Below, in pieces: positions 1 through 14,200 of a stretch of 64,000 nt of DNA. The notes under the pieces were generated by a model, which saw only the letters and a program-made list of their open reading frames with translations, had not been told where the DNA came from and made no database searches. The stretch comes from Dromiciops gliroides (taxonomy: Eukaryota; Chordata; Mammalia; Microbiotheria; Microbiotheriidae). The translations under genes were made by a program, and so were the position numbers. The stretch spans positions 416,375,669-416,439,668 of the forward strand of contig NC_057862.1 of the NCBI RefSeq assembly GCF_019393635.1. Reading direction: 5' to 3'. Numbering within the stretch: the first letter of the stretch is position 1; each line of letters begins with the position of its first letter.

Positions 1-463
1 AAAAAAAAAAAAAAAAAAGAAGAGCTCAAAATCAAAATAAATTCGTAGTTGAACCATGACTAGTTCTAAATTCCAGGACTTGTGCAAGCATTGTTGCCAT
101 TTATTCAACAAAAAGTCCAGAAAAATCTACCGGTAAAAAAGACACAAAAATACATGTATCATATAGGTTATCTAATGATTACTGTTTATGTGCTGGATAT
201 TTCAGACATAAAAAAATAACTATAAGAAGATTTCTTATCCAAAAAATTTACTATCCTGTCCTCCTAAAAAGTACACGAAGGGGAAGATAAATTAAAAACT
301 GATATTTTGTTTTTACTTTCCTAATAGAAATTACAACTCAGCCTGGTAGAGTGATCAACTATCTAGGCGTTATAAAGCTAGGCTACTCAAAACATGAGAG
401 TCTAGATAATGGAAACCATATATGCAATGTTGCAAGCTAAAAACATCTTTAAAATATTTTTAC

Positions 464-542
464 CAATTTGGTATCTCTGTCTTCACAAGTAAATAAAGCA
501 GGACAGACAGCAGATCATCAGCACACATGGTCTCCATGTTAA
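464..542 (-). CDS. ANKRD27: ANKRD27 coding exon 10 (residues 302-328), last exon in the window
   Basis: 79 nt encoding [20 protein letters not shown] and TEIPN, with the Trp codon split by the donor GTAAAAA. The ADDLL motif is where VPS9 domains carry the acidic residues used for nucleotide exchange. The expected next exon (human MANLSYIKNFRF) is not in bases 1-463. Confidence 0.95.
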
Positions 543-3500
543 CTGTAGGAAAAATGTTCAAGAAAACAAAGATACTATAGTTCCAAAATCACAACCCAAT
601 ATGATTATACTCCACATTAAAATGTTACTGTCCTTGAAGTAGAAGTTGGATTCAATGGAAAAATAAAACCCACACTTTGAAACACAACAAACTGGATGGC
701 CTTTGATATGATACAAGTATTTTTTTTTTCAGGGAACTAAGAGACTATGGGAGTCTGTCTAATAAGGGATTAAGCCTCACATCTTCCTAAAGCTATTAAC
801 AAAGCTATCTTTTCCCCATTTGAAACCATTTGCATTTTAAATACTATGTGCTAGTTATCTACTTCTAGCTTTTTAAAAATATCATAATTGGACATATGGC
901 TCATCAGCTTACACTCACATAGCTTATACTGAATGTGAAAGTAAATATATGTGTTTTTCAGCAAAGAGAACAAAGATGGCTATGCTATTAGTAGGATGAC
1001 AGCTATTCATCAAAAGCACATTCTTCTAAGATCTGAAAAGAATAACCAATTAGAGATTCTAATGTGCTACACATATTCCCATATTTTTAAAAGCCTGATA
1101 AAACTGACAATAAGCTTGGTCATTTTCCAGAGCATAATTAGTTGAAAATTAAAACCTGCTACAAGTGGGCAGACAAAACATATAAGGTTCTCTATTAAAG
1201 TATATCTACCATTCCAGTTATTCCTGGGCCCTCACCTTTAATACTGGTGTCTTTTACATTATGTCTGTCACATGCATCTGCCTGTGCCTAAATTTTATTA
1301 GCAGCAAAAATTCCATCGTCTCCACTGGAAATATTTTCTTTATCATTATTATTATTATGAATAACTAGTAATATTATCATTATTACTACTAATAATAAAT
1401 GACCTTAACATTTACAAAGTTTTTTGAAAAGTATGGAATGCTAACCTGGCATCTCATCCATAAATCAATCAAGCAACAAGCACCTACTATGTACCAGGCA
1501 CTATGTTTGGTTATGCCATATAAAGTTATTCCTGTTTTGCAAATGAGAAAATTGAGGTCTACAGAATTTAAATGACCAATAATTACAAAGTAAGTAGATA
1601 GTGGAGCTGGGACTAGAATCTAAATCTTCTTGTACTAAGTCTATTGTTATACGCTATCTCCTCATGATTTAATTTCCTTTTTCTTCCTAAAGCATAGATC
1701 TGACTATATTATATCATCCCACTACTGAATAAACCCCAATGGCTCTCAATTATCTCCAGGATCAAATAAGAAATCCACTCTTTAGTTTTCAAAGCTCTTC
1801 ATACCCAGTCTCATCCTACCTTTCCAGCCTTCTTACACCTTGCTCCTCTCCACGTTCTCAGTGAACCACCTCCTTGCTGTTCCTTGAACATGACTCTCCA
1901 TCTAGTAACTCCAGCCATTTCCACTGGCTGTCCCCCATACTTGGAATGTTTACTTCCTCACCCTACCTCTGCCTCCTGGCTTTTTTCAAGTCTCAACTAA
2001 AGTCCTACCTTCTGTAAGAATCTTTTCCTAGACCTCCTTAATTTTAGTGCCTTCCCCCTGAGACTACTCCCAGTTTATTCTGTATCTTGTCTGCACAAAG
2101 TTGCCTGCATGTGGTCTTTCCCATTAGACTGTGAGCTCCTTCGGGGAAGGGACTAATTTTTTCCTTTCTTTGTATATCCAGTACTAAGAACAGTACCTGA
2201 TACATGTTAGGTGCTTAATAAATGTTAGGCAATCAACTGACTATGTAACTCTCTATATCCTTCCATTAACTGTATTACTCTCTCTAAATTTCAACACTGT
2301 AGGAACATTCTAATCCCAATTTCCTTTCCTGTACACAAACCTCTTTGGCTAGGAGATTGCATAATTAGCTGTACCACTTTTCGAAGACAAACCAACTTCT
2401 GTTGTGGAGAGGTACATTTGTTCAGTTGACCCAGTTCTCTCTTTGCACGGGGTATGTTGAAGCTGTAATATAATTTGGAGAGACAATTTAGGTCAGAAGT
2501 AGGAAGTTCATACTAATTCCTGATCCTTTCACAATAAGCATCTCAAGCTATTGATTCACAGATTTTTTTTAAGCGATGGAAAAGAAAGCAAAAGATAATT
2601 TGATAAATGATATTTTGACAAATGATAATTTGACAAATCAATGGCAAAAATGCAGTTGGATTAAATGTCTATTTCTAATGAAACTGGCAGAAGTGGGGAT
2701 CATAAATCTAGAGTTTATAATAAGGTCTTAAAGGTCAACTAATCCAGCCCCTTCATTTTACAAAAAAGGAAATTGAGGCCCAGAGCCATTAAATAAACTG
2801 CCCAAAGTTACACAAGTTATCAGATGTCACAGGTGGGACATGAACCCTGTGCCTCTAACTACAGAAGCAGTGTGCTCCTCACTATGTCTCATTAATCTAG
2901 AAAATATATTACACTTGCTAACCTCTCTCAAGGGGATTATAGGAAGCAGAAGAATTGAAATTCATGTTTTTTAATTCCTCCCCATCACCCAGGAATAAAA
3001 AAACACCCAAAACCATCTCCCAGGAAGAAGCAACAACCAAAACCTCAGTTTTGTTATACTGTAACTCTTACCTGAATTCTGGTTTAACACCAATATCTTT
3101 CTGCTGAAGGTCTTGAAGACTTCTTGTAATTTTGTTGAAGGCAGCATCCTAACAATAAATTTTTTAAAGTTTTAGTTTCTTTAAAAATACAAAACATGAA
3201 TTCTATCTCTTTTGAAGCATATTTAAAACCTACCTCACTTGCTTCAATAGTTCCCACATATTTAAAGATCAGATCATATATGTCATGATGAATATACATC
3301 TGCAAAATTAACCAGATCATGATTTTAGGAAGCATATTATTCAATGGCAAACAAAATATTTTAATATATTATACAATTTTCCATCTTGCATGCATAGGTA
3401 CTTACTTCAACTGCCTGTTTCATCAAATTCATCTGAAGCTCCTGTTTGGCTAACATTTTCTAGGCATTAAGAAAATTATGTTAAAAAGAGCTTATTTATT

Positions 3501-5156
3501 TTGTGTAAAACTTCAAGTAAATATCTGTACCTACAAACTATTTTGCTTACCAAATGAGAATCCCTTAATAATTGCTGGAGACATTTAGTATAAAGTGCAT
3601 TCACTGAATCCTGTGTAAGAAAAAGAGTTAAAAGTATCTAGATAAGCTGTCACTTTTAAAAATCAACGTGTATAAAACCATCTTGGAATTTTAAAAAAAA
3701 GGGAAGGACAAATATTCCCTGAACAGCCAAAATAACCATAAGTATTTAAAGTAAAGAAGTAATGACTAAAAAAAAAGAAAAAAGAAAAAAAAAGATATAA
3801 TGACTTTCTTTAATGGAAAAAAAACAATTGAAACTACAGCTCCATAAAGTTACAAGCTACTGACTATGTAATGACGAAGGCTCTTTCTTTCATAATCTTT
3901 GAATGTTCGGTGGAAAGATGCAATGTTTTTGTCAAATCTCTCTGAGTATCTTCCCAAAAATTCTCTTACATCTTCAATTGTTTTCAGGGTAAAAGAATTT
4001 GATGAGGTTGAAGATTCTTCTGAAAAGAAAACAAGAGATAAGTATAGCCAAAGGCTCTGATGTTCTCTCAACCTTCATTCATTTCCAAACCTACAAATGG
4101 ACCCCTGACCCCAGGACAGCTAGGTAGTGGAGTGGATAGTGCACTGGCCCTGGAGTCAGGAGGACCCGAGTTCAAATTTAGCCCTGGGCACTTACTAGCT
4201 GCATGACCCTGGGCAACTCATGCCAACTGCCTCAAAAGAAAGGAAGGAAGGAAGGAAGGAAGGAAGGAAGGAAGGAAGGAAGGAAGGAAGGAAGGAAGGA
4301 AGGAAGGAAGGAAGGAAGGAAGGAAGGAAGGAAGGAAGGAAGGAAGGAAGGAAGGAAGGAAGGAAGGAAGGAAGGAAGGAAGGAAGGAAGGAAGAAGCAA
4401 AGAAAGAAAGGAAGGGCCCTCCCAGTATAAAGGGGAAGCCCTTTTTAGATGGCATAATAGTTAGGCTCAATGAAGGTCCATGTTAAAAGCTAATTTTATA
4501 TTGGATATCCAAAAGAATGGTCCAATAAAGGAACAAAACCAGCCCCAAACTATACTACTAAATTAGTACCTATAAGCCAAGAAGGCATTATTCTAGTCTA
4601 GCTTACCCTGTTACCTGGTAATTAAAATGAAAAATGTAATAGTAACATTGAAATAAAACACTGTCTCACTGTCTAGATATCAATGGCTAACTCAATTTTC
4701 CCAGAACATCAAAATCATTCACATTCATTAAAACAATAAGGTCTCAGAAGCAGATGATTTGAGAGAGAACAAAAAAAAAAATATTGCTTGAGGAACAGGA
4801 TTTAAAGATGACACCCATAGACTATGCCAGCCAATAGATTTTAGAGTGACTACTCCTAAAAAGATATTTAGCTTACGCTTTGAAAAAAAAAAAAGAAAAA
4901 GAAAAGAAAGAAATGTTTAGGGCAGCTAGGTGGCGCAGTGGATAAAGCACCGGCCCTAGATTCAAGAGGACCTGAGTTCAAATCCGCCTCAGACACTTGA
5001 CCCTTACTAGCTGTGTCAAGTCACTTTACCCTCATTGCCCTGCAAAAGAAATTAAATGAAATGAAAGAAAGAAAGAAAGAAAGAAAGAAGGAAGGAAGGA
5101 AGGAAGGAAGGAAGGAAGGAAGGAAGGAAGGAAGGAAGGAAGGAAGGAAGGAAGGA

Positions 5157-5232
<76 letters not shown>

Positions 5233-8200
5233 AGGAAAGAAAGAAAGAAAGAAAGAAATGTCTGCAAGTTTTAATGGGATTAAGTGGGGCAGCTGGGTGG
5301 TGCAGTGGATAAAGCACCAGACCTAGACTAAGGAGGACCTGAGTTCAAATCCGCCTCAGACACTTGACACTTACTATCTGTGTGACCCTGGGCAAGTCAC
5401 TTTACCCTCATTGCCCTGCAAAAGAAAGAAATGAAATGAAAGAAAGAAGGAAAGAAAGAAAAAAGGAAAGAAAGAAATGTTTGCAAATTTTAATGTGATT
5501 ATATAATACTGTTAAATTATATATATATATATTTTTTTGCGGGGCAGTGGGGGTTAAGTGACAATTATTTTTATATTTTAAAAAAATATCGGGGCAGCTA
5601 GATGGCGCAGTGGATAAGCACCGGCCCTGGATTCAGGAGTACCTGAGTTCAAATCCAGCCTCAGACACTTACTAGCTGTGTGACCCTGGGCAAGTCACTT
5701 AACCCCAATTGCCTCACCCAAAAAAAATAAATTAAAAAATCACCAAACATTTATTTAACATTTTACAGGTTTTAAAACACCTTTGTTTATGCATAACCTC
5801 ACATAAGCAACACAACTTTGTCAATAAGGTATCCTTAAATCCATTTTCCAGATGATGGAAACTGAGACTTAAGAAAAATTAAGTAGCTTGCCCACAGTCA
5901 CATGTTTACTTAATGGCTGACTGAAGGACCTGAACCCAGATCTCCTGACTCATGGTCCAGTGTTCTTTCCACTACACCACCCTTGGAAGATTTAACCTTT
6001 TACTTAAATACAATTTGATAGAATCACTGTAAAATATATACATAATTTTTTAAAACAAAGCATATATTGAGAAAGTTTTCTCTAAAAATACCTGTGCTCT
6101 CTTTTTTCTCCAATGGATGAGCTATACACAGTATACTAAAACTTTCTTCTTTTTCATTGTAGAAAGTTTCTTCAAAGAGAATGGGCACTGAGAGAGGATA
6201 AGCAAAGCCAGCTCCTAATTTAATTCTGTTTCCTTGTATGAAAATCTCCTGAAATTATAAAGTAGTAATTGATCACACAATCTTCACCTAATATTCTTCC
6301 CATCACTCTATCCCAAATGCCTGACTTTAAAAAGCCAACACTGTACACCTTTCCTCCATTTAGGTTTGAATATGACAGGTTACATATTTTTTTCTTAACT
6401 GAATAACAGAAAGTACCCAACCCTGTTCCCTTCTACACAAAGATCACACTGTAGTTATGACATTTTCCTTTTTTAAGAGGTAAAAGAGAATGCTAAACTA
6501 TTTGCTAAAGGTGGGAAAAAACCCAACCCTTTACCTCTTAGAAAAACAAAGTAAAGGCTAAAAAAAAAGACTGATTCTATCTGAATGAGATAACTGATCA
6601 ATATCTTGATCCAAACAAAACTGACAATCCTGCATATGTCTCTATCCCTATTGTATAGGTACCAACTTTCCTTAAGGCAAGGTTTCTTTTCCTGAAAAGG
6701 TACGCAGTAAACAAGACACCCAGTTTCCTCAGGAGATCGGTCTATATCTATGTGCTCACTCAAGGCCTTCATCTTACCTGCACGACTGACAAAATTGATA
6801 CCAAACTGCTTATTTATATGAAAAGAAGTCTTTCCAATATATGCTTTGAAAGCTCTATGATCCTGCTGACACCTATGTTAAGTGTCTGTTTACCCAGGTG
6901 ACAGGACAGTACATGAAAGGCAGTGTGTTACATTAGAGAGGTCACAGGACCCCTGACACTTACTGCCTGAGTAGTCCCAGGGGAGTCTCTTTGCTCCCTT
7001 ATATGTAGGGTGAGGGAGTAAGCTGAGATGGTCTCTAAGGTCCCACAGACCTAAATCTATAATCGTATAATCCAAACCAAGAGCATGGCTACTATCAGGA
7101 AAAGATGTGCAAGGCTTTCTTCTGAACCCTCCCTGATCAAAAGAAAGAATTTTATAATGATTCAGCCCCTGAGGAGGGGTCTTAAGGACAGGACTTGCAC
7201 CTTACATGAAAATGGCTTTGTATGAGGTCTTAACATAAGTTCTTCCCCCCAAAATCACTCTACGATCAGCTTGTCACCATGATTCAAAATCTACCACAAG
7301 AATCATGCACATGGATCTTAAAGGTTTCTTTGGTCTCTAGGAATTCCTTATGAAAACATGAATACTACTAGGTTGGGAGCTACCCTAAACTCGTCAGTCA
7401 CCAAAACCTCAGAAACCAGCTCAGAGAAAGGTCTTGCAGGAAGGAAGAGAATGAAAGGAAGTATGCTCTTCCTCAAGAACAAGAAGAAAAAGTTAGATGG
7501 GAAAACAAAAAATAACAACTTTTCTTGACCTCAGGTTGACACCTAAGAATATAGGCCTTACACAGGTTCAGGAGTATTTGGACACAATTATGTCCAGTAG
7601 AAATACAGACTCCTCCTAGGGAGCTGGTTAGAAATGAGAGATACAAAGAAACATTGACTCATCACACAGAGTATTTAGTGAGCCCTGGCTTTGTGCCATG
7701 CCAAAGCAGGGCACTAAGGGGATAGAAACATGAACAAGATATTCTTCCCTAAAGACTGTGACAAGGAGGTAAAGATCTCCTTCTGAAGACATAGATGTGT
7801 GTCCTATGCTACTCATTAGGTCAATAACCTGACTGACCAATATTACAAGGCTGATGACTAGCCCCCAGGCCCCATTCTCCCCCTAGGTCAATGTTCCCTC
7901 ATTTCTCTTCCAAGTAAAGTGTGCTCTTGGTGAGCTGCAACTTCTCAAGTCATCCTTCCAACACCTTTAACATTTCCCAAAATACTTACATATGTTCTTG
8001 TAAAACCATAAGCATAGTCACATAAAGCTGCTCCAACCAATGTCATTTTACAATAATATTATTAATATATTGGCACTGAATCCCCACTGCAACATCATTC
8101 TCCACTGTGATACACACACACACCCCTATACATCTTCAGGAGTACCTTCTTAGTCACAATCTTAAGTGAGGAATGCATTTTACCCATATTTCTACCCTCT

Positions 8201-11200
8201 TAGCATCCAGCATTGTGCTGCATAAAGCTGGTGCTCACTAAATTTCTATGAAACTTCTCCTGTGTTGTGGTATGTGTCTATCATGCTGTCATAAAATCAG
8301 TTAATGACATTAGATCATATATTCCTGCATTTCACTGAATAGATTCTCCAGCAGCAAAACCCTTTTTTGCAAAAGATCGGCAATATCATGGGAATAGGTA
8401 GGGCTGAGGAGTGTTCTAATCTTACTCAACACTGGTTTGGTAATAGTGAGGCCTGGAAACATACAAATTATTCTTACTGGGCTCTGGAGCCTGGTACCCC
8501 TGAGAGAGCTCTATCTTACACCATCACAAATCCCTTTCATCAGAGGTGGGCTTCATCATCCACTCAAATCAACATGAAGAAATAAAATGCCTCTTTGTAT
8601 CTCCTAACACCCTGCCCTGCTTCCCCTCTCCCACACAACTCCCTTCCCTTCCCAGTGCACTCCTGATTAAATGATGAAGAAATGGGGTACCTTTCCATTT
8701 AAGGTCTGAAAACTCTCTCCCACTGGTTTCAGGACATAGGAGTCAAACTGACAGGTAGACTGTGTGCTGCTTGATAGGCTTCCTTTGCAAGGTACTAAGA
8801 CCTACAGGAACAATTAGTTAAGTTGATTAGTTTGATACTCAATACATCATCAAAAGCAGGTACCAGTTTTCCAATTTTATTACAATGATTTTTTTCTTAA
8901 ACCAGCCCAACTAAATTCAGCTTTTGAATCTTGCTGTTACAAAAGCTAGGATATTGGGAAGAAAAACCTAACAGATGACAACTGCTAACAAAAGAAAGCC
9001 CATCTTATTTCTGGAGGCAGCAAGACCTCCCACCACTAGGGCCCTCACTTCCCCAAGCCCCTAAAAGAAATGGAGGGTACTTCCTTGTATATCTTTGCTC
9101 AGAAGCAGACAAAGTAGTTTCTTCTCGATGTTATGACTATAGATTTCTGCTGCTAACTGCAGAATTCTCCATGCCCAAGACAGGCTAATTCAACATGAAC
9201 ATCAATAGGATTTATAGTTAGAAGGGACTTTTATAGAGCACATAATCATAGAAATCACAAGAAGGCCCATCAACCCCCTCATCTTACAGATGAAGAAACT
9301 GAGGCCTAAGAAGGTTAAGTGACGTGCTCAAGGTCACATATGGAATATGTAGCAGGGCCAAGATTTCAATAAAGATCTTTTTACTCTAAAATCAGTCCTC
9401 TTTTAATTATGACAAGCTTTTCCATTATTTCTCACCTCCACCTGCAAAAAAAAATTAGGAGATAACTCCCAATTTCAATTATTTGTGAAATGCCCCTCCA
9501 ATCTACTGCAGCTAAAATACCTAAATAACCTTCACTAGGACCTGTGTGATTGGCTGTCTTTCACCACAAGCAGCCACTAGATGAACTCAGCCACCAAAGC
9601 CAAGATAGTGGAACTGGGACTTGATTAACACTAACAAGCCCAGGCAAATAAACTGACAAGGAAATGTATTTGTTAATAACTTTTTCTTTCTCCTATCTGC
9701 AAATTCACTTTAAATACAAATAATTATAAACTTGTATTATTATTTTACTTTAAAATAAAAAAAATTTATTCTACTACTCTATTTCCTTTGCCTTGTAGAT
9801 TTTTTTTTAAATGCACTATCAATTGAAGCAGCTTGGTCATTGTTCAAGATATTCTTATATTCTGGTTTATCTAGTGTTTTAACAAGTGAACAAGAAAAGT
9901 AATTATTTGTTATGAATAATTAATCATGAGACCATTACAAAATAAGGGTGCAGGGGCAGATAGGTGGTGGAGTGGATAGAGCACCGGCCCTGGAGTCAGG
10001 AGTACCTGAGTTCAAATCCGGCCTCAGATACTTGACACTTACTAGCTATGTGACCCTGGGTAAGTCACTTAACCCCAATTGCCTCACCAAAAAAAAAAAA
10101 AGGGTGCAATTTAGGACAGGTCCCCTTCTTCCAAACCCCCTCCCACCAATTCCCCAGAGATATTTTCTATTTCACTTGAAATAAACCTTGATGGCTCTGT
10201 ATCAGTAAACAGATTTCTGCTTTTTGACTGGGGAAGAAGCATATCAACTTCCAAATATATTCCATAGTACTGTTTAATTTAATGAAAGACATATATAATG
10301 TTTTTGTAGCTACTCTTTTTTTTTTTTTAAGTGAGGCAATTGGGGCTAAGTGACTTGCCCAGGGTCACACAGCTAGTAAGTGTTAAGTGTCTGAGGCCGG
10401 ATTTGAACTCAGGTGCTCTATCCACTGCGCCATCTAGCTGCCCCCTCTTTTTTAATCATAAAAGTATTTTAGGGGCAGCTAGATGGCGCAGTGGATAGAG
10501 CACCAGCCCTGGAGTCAGGAGTACCTGAGTTCAAATCCAGCCTCAGACACTTAACACTTACTAGCTGTGTGACCCTGGACAAGTCACTTAACCCCAATTG
10601 CCTCACTAAAAAAACAAAAAACAAAACAAAAAAAAAGTATTTTACTTTTTTCTAGTTACATGTAGAGATAGTTTTCAACATCTGTTTTTATAAGATTTTG
10701 AGTTCCAAATTTTTCTCCCTCCCTCCCTTCCCTCCTCCTTCCCCAAGACAGAAAACAATCAGAAATAGGTTATATATGTATAATCACATTAAACATATTT
10801 CTGCATTAGTCATGTTGTGAAAAAAGAATCAGAACAAAAGGGAAAAACCTCAAAAAACAAACAAACAAAAAAGTAGAAACAGTATGGTTCAATCTGCATC
10901 CAAATTCCACAGGTTTTTGGTTTTGTTTGTTTTTTTTCTGGATGTGGAGAGCATTTTCCATCATGAGTCCTTTGGAATTATCCTGGATCACTGTATTGCT
11001 GAGAAGAGTTAAGTCTATCACAGTTGATCATCACACAGTGTTGTTGACACTGTGTACAATGTTTTTCTGGTTCTGCTCATTTCACTCTGTAGCTACTCTT
11101 AAGTCACTAATAGAGCCCTTCCCAGCTCTTTAAGATAAGTCAGGAAGTAGAACTTATTCTATTAACAATGAAGTCAAAGAATTTTACTTTAAATGCTAAT

Positions 11201-14200
11201 ACTACTTTGCATCTCCATAATGTATTCCTTTTATAAATTATCTTAAGTAGATCAGAAATTGTACTATGATTCTTCAATATTTCATATGCAAAATTTAATA
11301 AGAAATTTGACATTTTTCCTAAGATTTTCCTTATCTAAGGATATACTAATAAAATTATACCTCTTCTAGAGCTTCTGAGAAGGAAATCATTTTGGTTTCA
11401 GTTTACATTTAGGTGATAACTGCTAGGCTCTTTATGGGGAGAAAAAAAGAAACCTAAAATCATATAATAAGCCTCATTCAGCTTCACTGAGCTAGAAGAT
11501 GACAAGAGGCCAAGACAAACGTGTTAAAGAAATGTCAGAGAAGGAAGGGAACCTTTATATATGTGGGGGAGAGCTATACTTATGACCACAGCACTTACCA
11601 ATATCTTAGTTGTGCTACTACCACATGACAATTATCACATTCTGTATCATACTGAAGCTATGAACAGAGGTTTGATATCTCCAACCAGTATTTGTTGCCA
11701 ATGATAAAATTTGAGCTTTCAAGTGAAAATTAGAATTTTGGAAAACTTGAATCCTCCACCATAAGCCTGACAGCTTCCCACTTCTTAAAAGACTTTTCTA
11801 ATTAGATAGGTGGGAATATTAAGAAATACAATTTTTTATATTGTATTGTATTCATATTGTATAATGAAACTAATATTTTCCAAATGACCAAGGGACAATG
11901 TTATAAAATCATGCATGGTTTGTAAAAGATCCATTAAATTACAAGATAGACCAAAGAATTCTAATGTATCAGAGTACTACTATAAGTTCACTGACATGAT
12001 TTCAGATTTCATAGTGCAACTATCCATTAAGAAACTACCATCTGTCAACTTCTTACATAGAATCAAAGAAAATTATCCACAATTATCTGAAAAGATTAAG
12101 ATATTCTTCCTTTCTATAAGCCAGATTTTTTCATAGACTTCAATCAAAACAACATATCATAACAAATAAAATGCAGAAGCAGATATGAAAATCCAGCTGT
12201 CTTCTAATAAGCAATACATTAAAGAAATTTGCAAAAATGTGAAAACTATGGCACTCATCTTAAATTATTTTTGTTTTGAAAATAGCTATTTTGCCCTTAT
12301 GAATAGGTTATTTATGTTCATAAATAATGTTTTACTATTTTAATGAATTAATATTTTTTAATTTTGTTTTAATTTCTAATAAATATTTATGGATACCCAC
12401 AAAAATAAGTTGTTTGAGGTCTTCACTGATTTTTTTTTTTTTTGGCGGGGCCATGGGGGTTAAGTGACTTGCCCAGGGTCACACAGCTAGTGTCAAGTGT
12501 CTGAGGCCGGATTTGAACTCAGGAACTCCTGAATCCAGGGCCAGTGCTTTATCCACTGCTCCACCTAGCTGCCCCTGGTCTTCACTAATTTTTAAGAGTA
12601 TAAGAGGGTCCTTTAAAACTAAAAAGTTTGAGGACCCCTGGCCTCTATCTACATAAAAGCAGGTTTAGTTCCCACCCCTGCAAAAAAATTAATAAAACAA
12701 AAAATCCTCTGACAACCTTCACACAATTTTTTACTGATAATAGGTTACAGCACATTCATATCTATCATGCAATCCTCCACTGCCCAGTGGGTGCCCTGCA
12801 AATCTAATTATTCAGAGACTGTGATATTACATGCCTCACAGCTATACATCAGTAAAAGATTACTGATACTTTAAAAAAAGGGGGGGACATCTGCACATTA
12901 ATACACTGTTTATGGAGCTATAAAATGGTCCAACCGTTCTTAAAATCAATTTGAAATTATACTAATAAAGTGACTTAAGATATCCAGGACCTCTGACCCT
13001 AGGAATTCTATCTTTGAAACATCCCTTATGTAAGCCCCCTTCTCTGCTCTGACACTACCACCACGCTGCTTCAGTTTCTCATCATCTCATACCTGAACTA
13101 TAGGAATACTTTCTGATAGGTGTCCCTGATTCAAAATCTCTCATCACTCAGATGTCTAAAAACTCATCAAAGGACAAATCTGACATATGACCTCCTATTC
13201 AGTAAAAATCCAGTGGTTTCTTAGTAAGTTCACGATCAAATACACTGGTTTTTAAAAAATTAAACTTTTTTTTTCAATTAATCAAAATTGATCTCTCCTT
13301 CCTACCTCTCCTTTCCCATTAGGGAAGAAATAAAAAGAAGGAAAAAAAGCCGTTGGGGTTTTTTAATATATTTAAATCAAGCAAAACAAATTCTCCTGGC
13401 CATGTCAAAAAATTATTTATGGACTCAATGGTGTGTTTCATCATAAATCCTCTGAAATTTAAGAGCTCTTAAGTTTTTCAAAGTTGTCTGTTTTTACAAT
13501 AGTTACTGTATAATTTATTTTCCTAACTCTGTTGACTCTGTATTATGGTAGTACAAGTCTTCATTTTTTTTGTCTGAAACCGTTTCTTTCATAATTTCTT
13601 ATAGCAAAAAAAATATTCCATCACATTCCCATACCATAATTTGTTCAGCCACTCTTCAACTGATGGACACCCCCCTCAATTTTCCGTTCTTTGCCTACAG
13701 AGTTACTATAAATATTTTTGTACATATGGGTCCTTTCCCTCTTTCTCTCATCTCTTATAGAATGAACCTATCAGTGGTATTACTGGGTCAAAGGGGATTC
13801 ACAGTTTAATAGCTTTTGGGGCACAGTTCCAAATTACTTTCCAGAACAGCTAACCGATTCATAGCTCCATAAACAATGCACCAATGCATGTGTTTTCCCC
13901 TAGCTCTTCTAGTACTTATTTTCTTTTTTTTATCAACTTCTCCAATTTGATAGATGAGAGGTAGAACCTCAGAATTGTTTTAATTTGTTTTTCTCTAATT
14001 ATTAGTGAGTTAGAGCACTATTTCAAGGCTCGTAGTATAAATTTTAGTCGATTCCCCTATGTCTTAAAAATGAAATCCTTATCAGAGAAACTTACTGCAT
14101 AGTTTCCCCCTCATTTACATGCTTTTTTCTCCTTTTAGCTGTATCAGTTTTGTTTGTGCAAAAACATTTTAATTTTATATACTCAAAATTGTCCATTTTG

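Noticed and set aside
1-463. The next ANKRD27 exon (human MANLSYIKNFRF)
   Set aside because: The minus strand here gives no matching translation; it is presumed to be off the left edge.
4195-5317. Open frames of 60-99 codons on both strands, Lys/Glu-rich or Ser/Phe-rich
   Set aside because: They are translations of the GGAA/GAAA microsatellites; length comes from the repeat having no stop in some frames.
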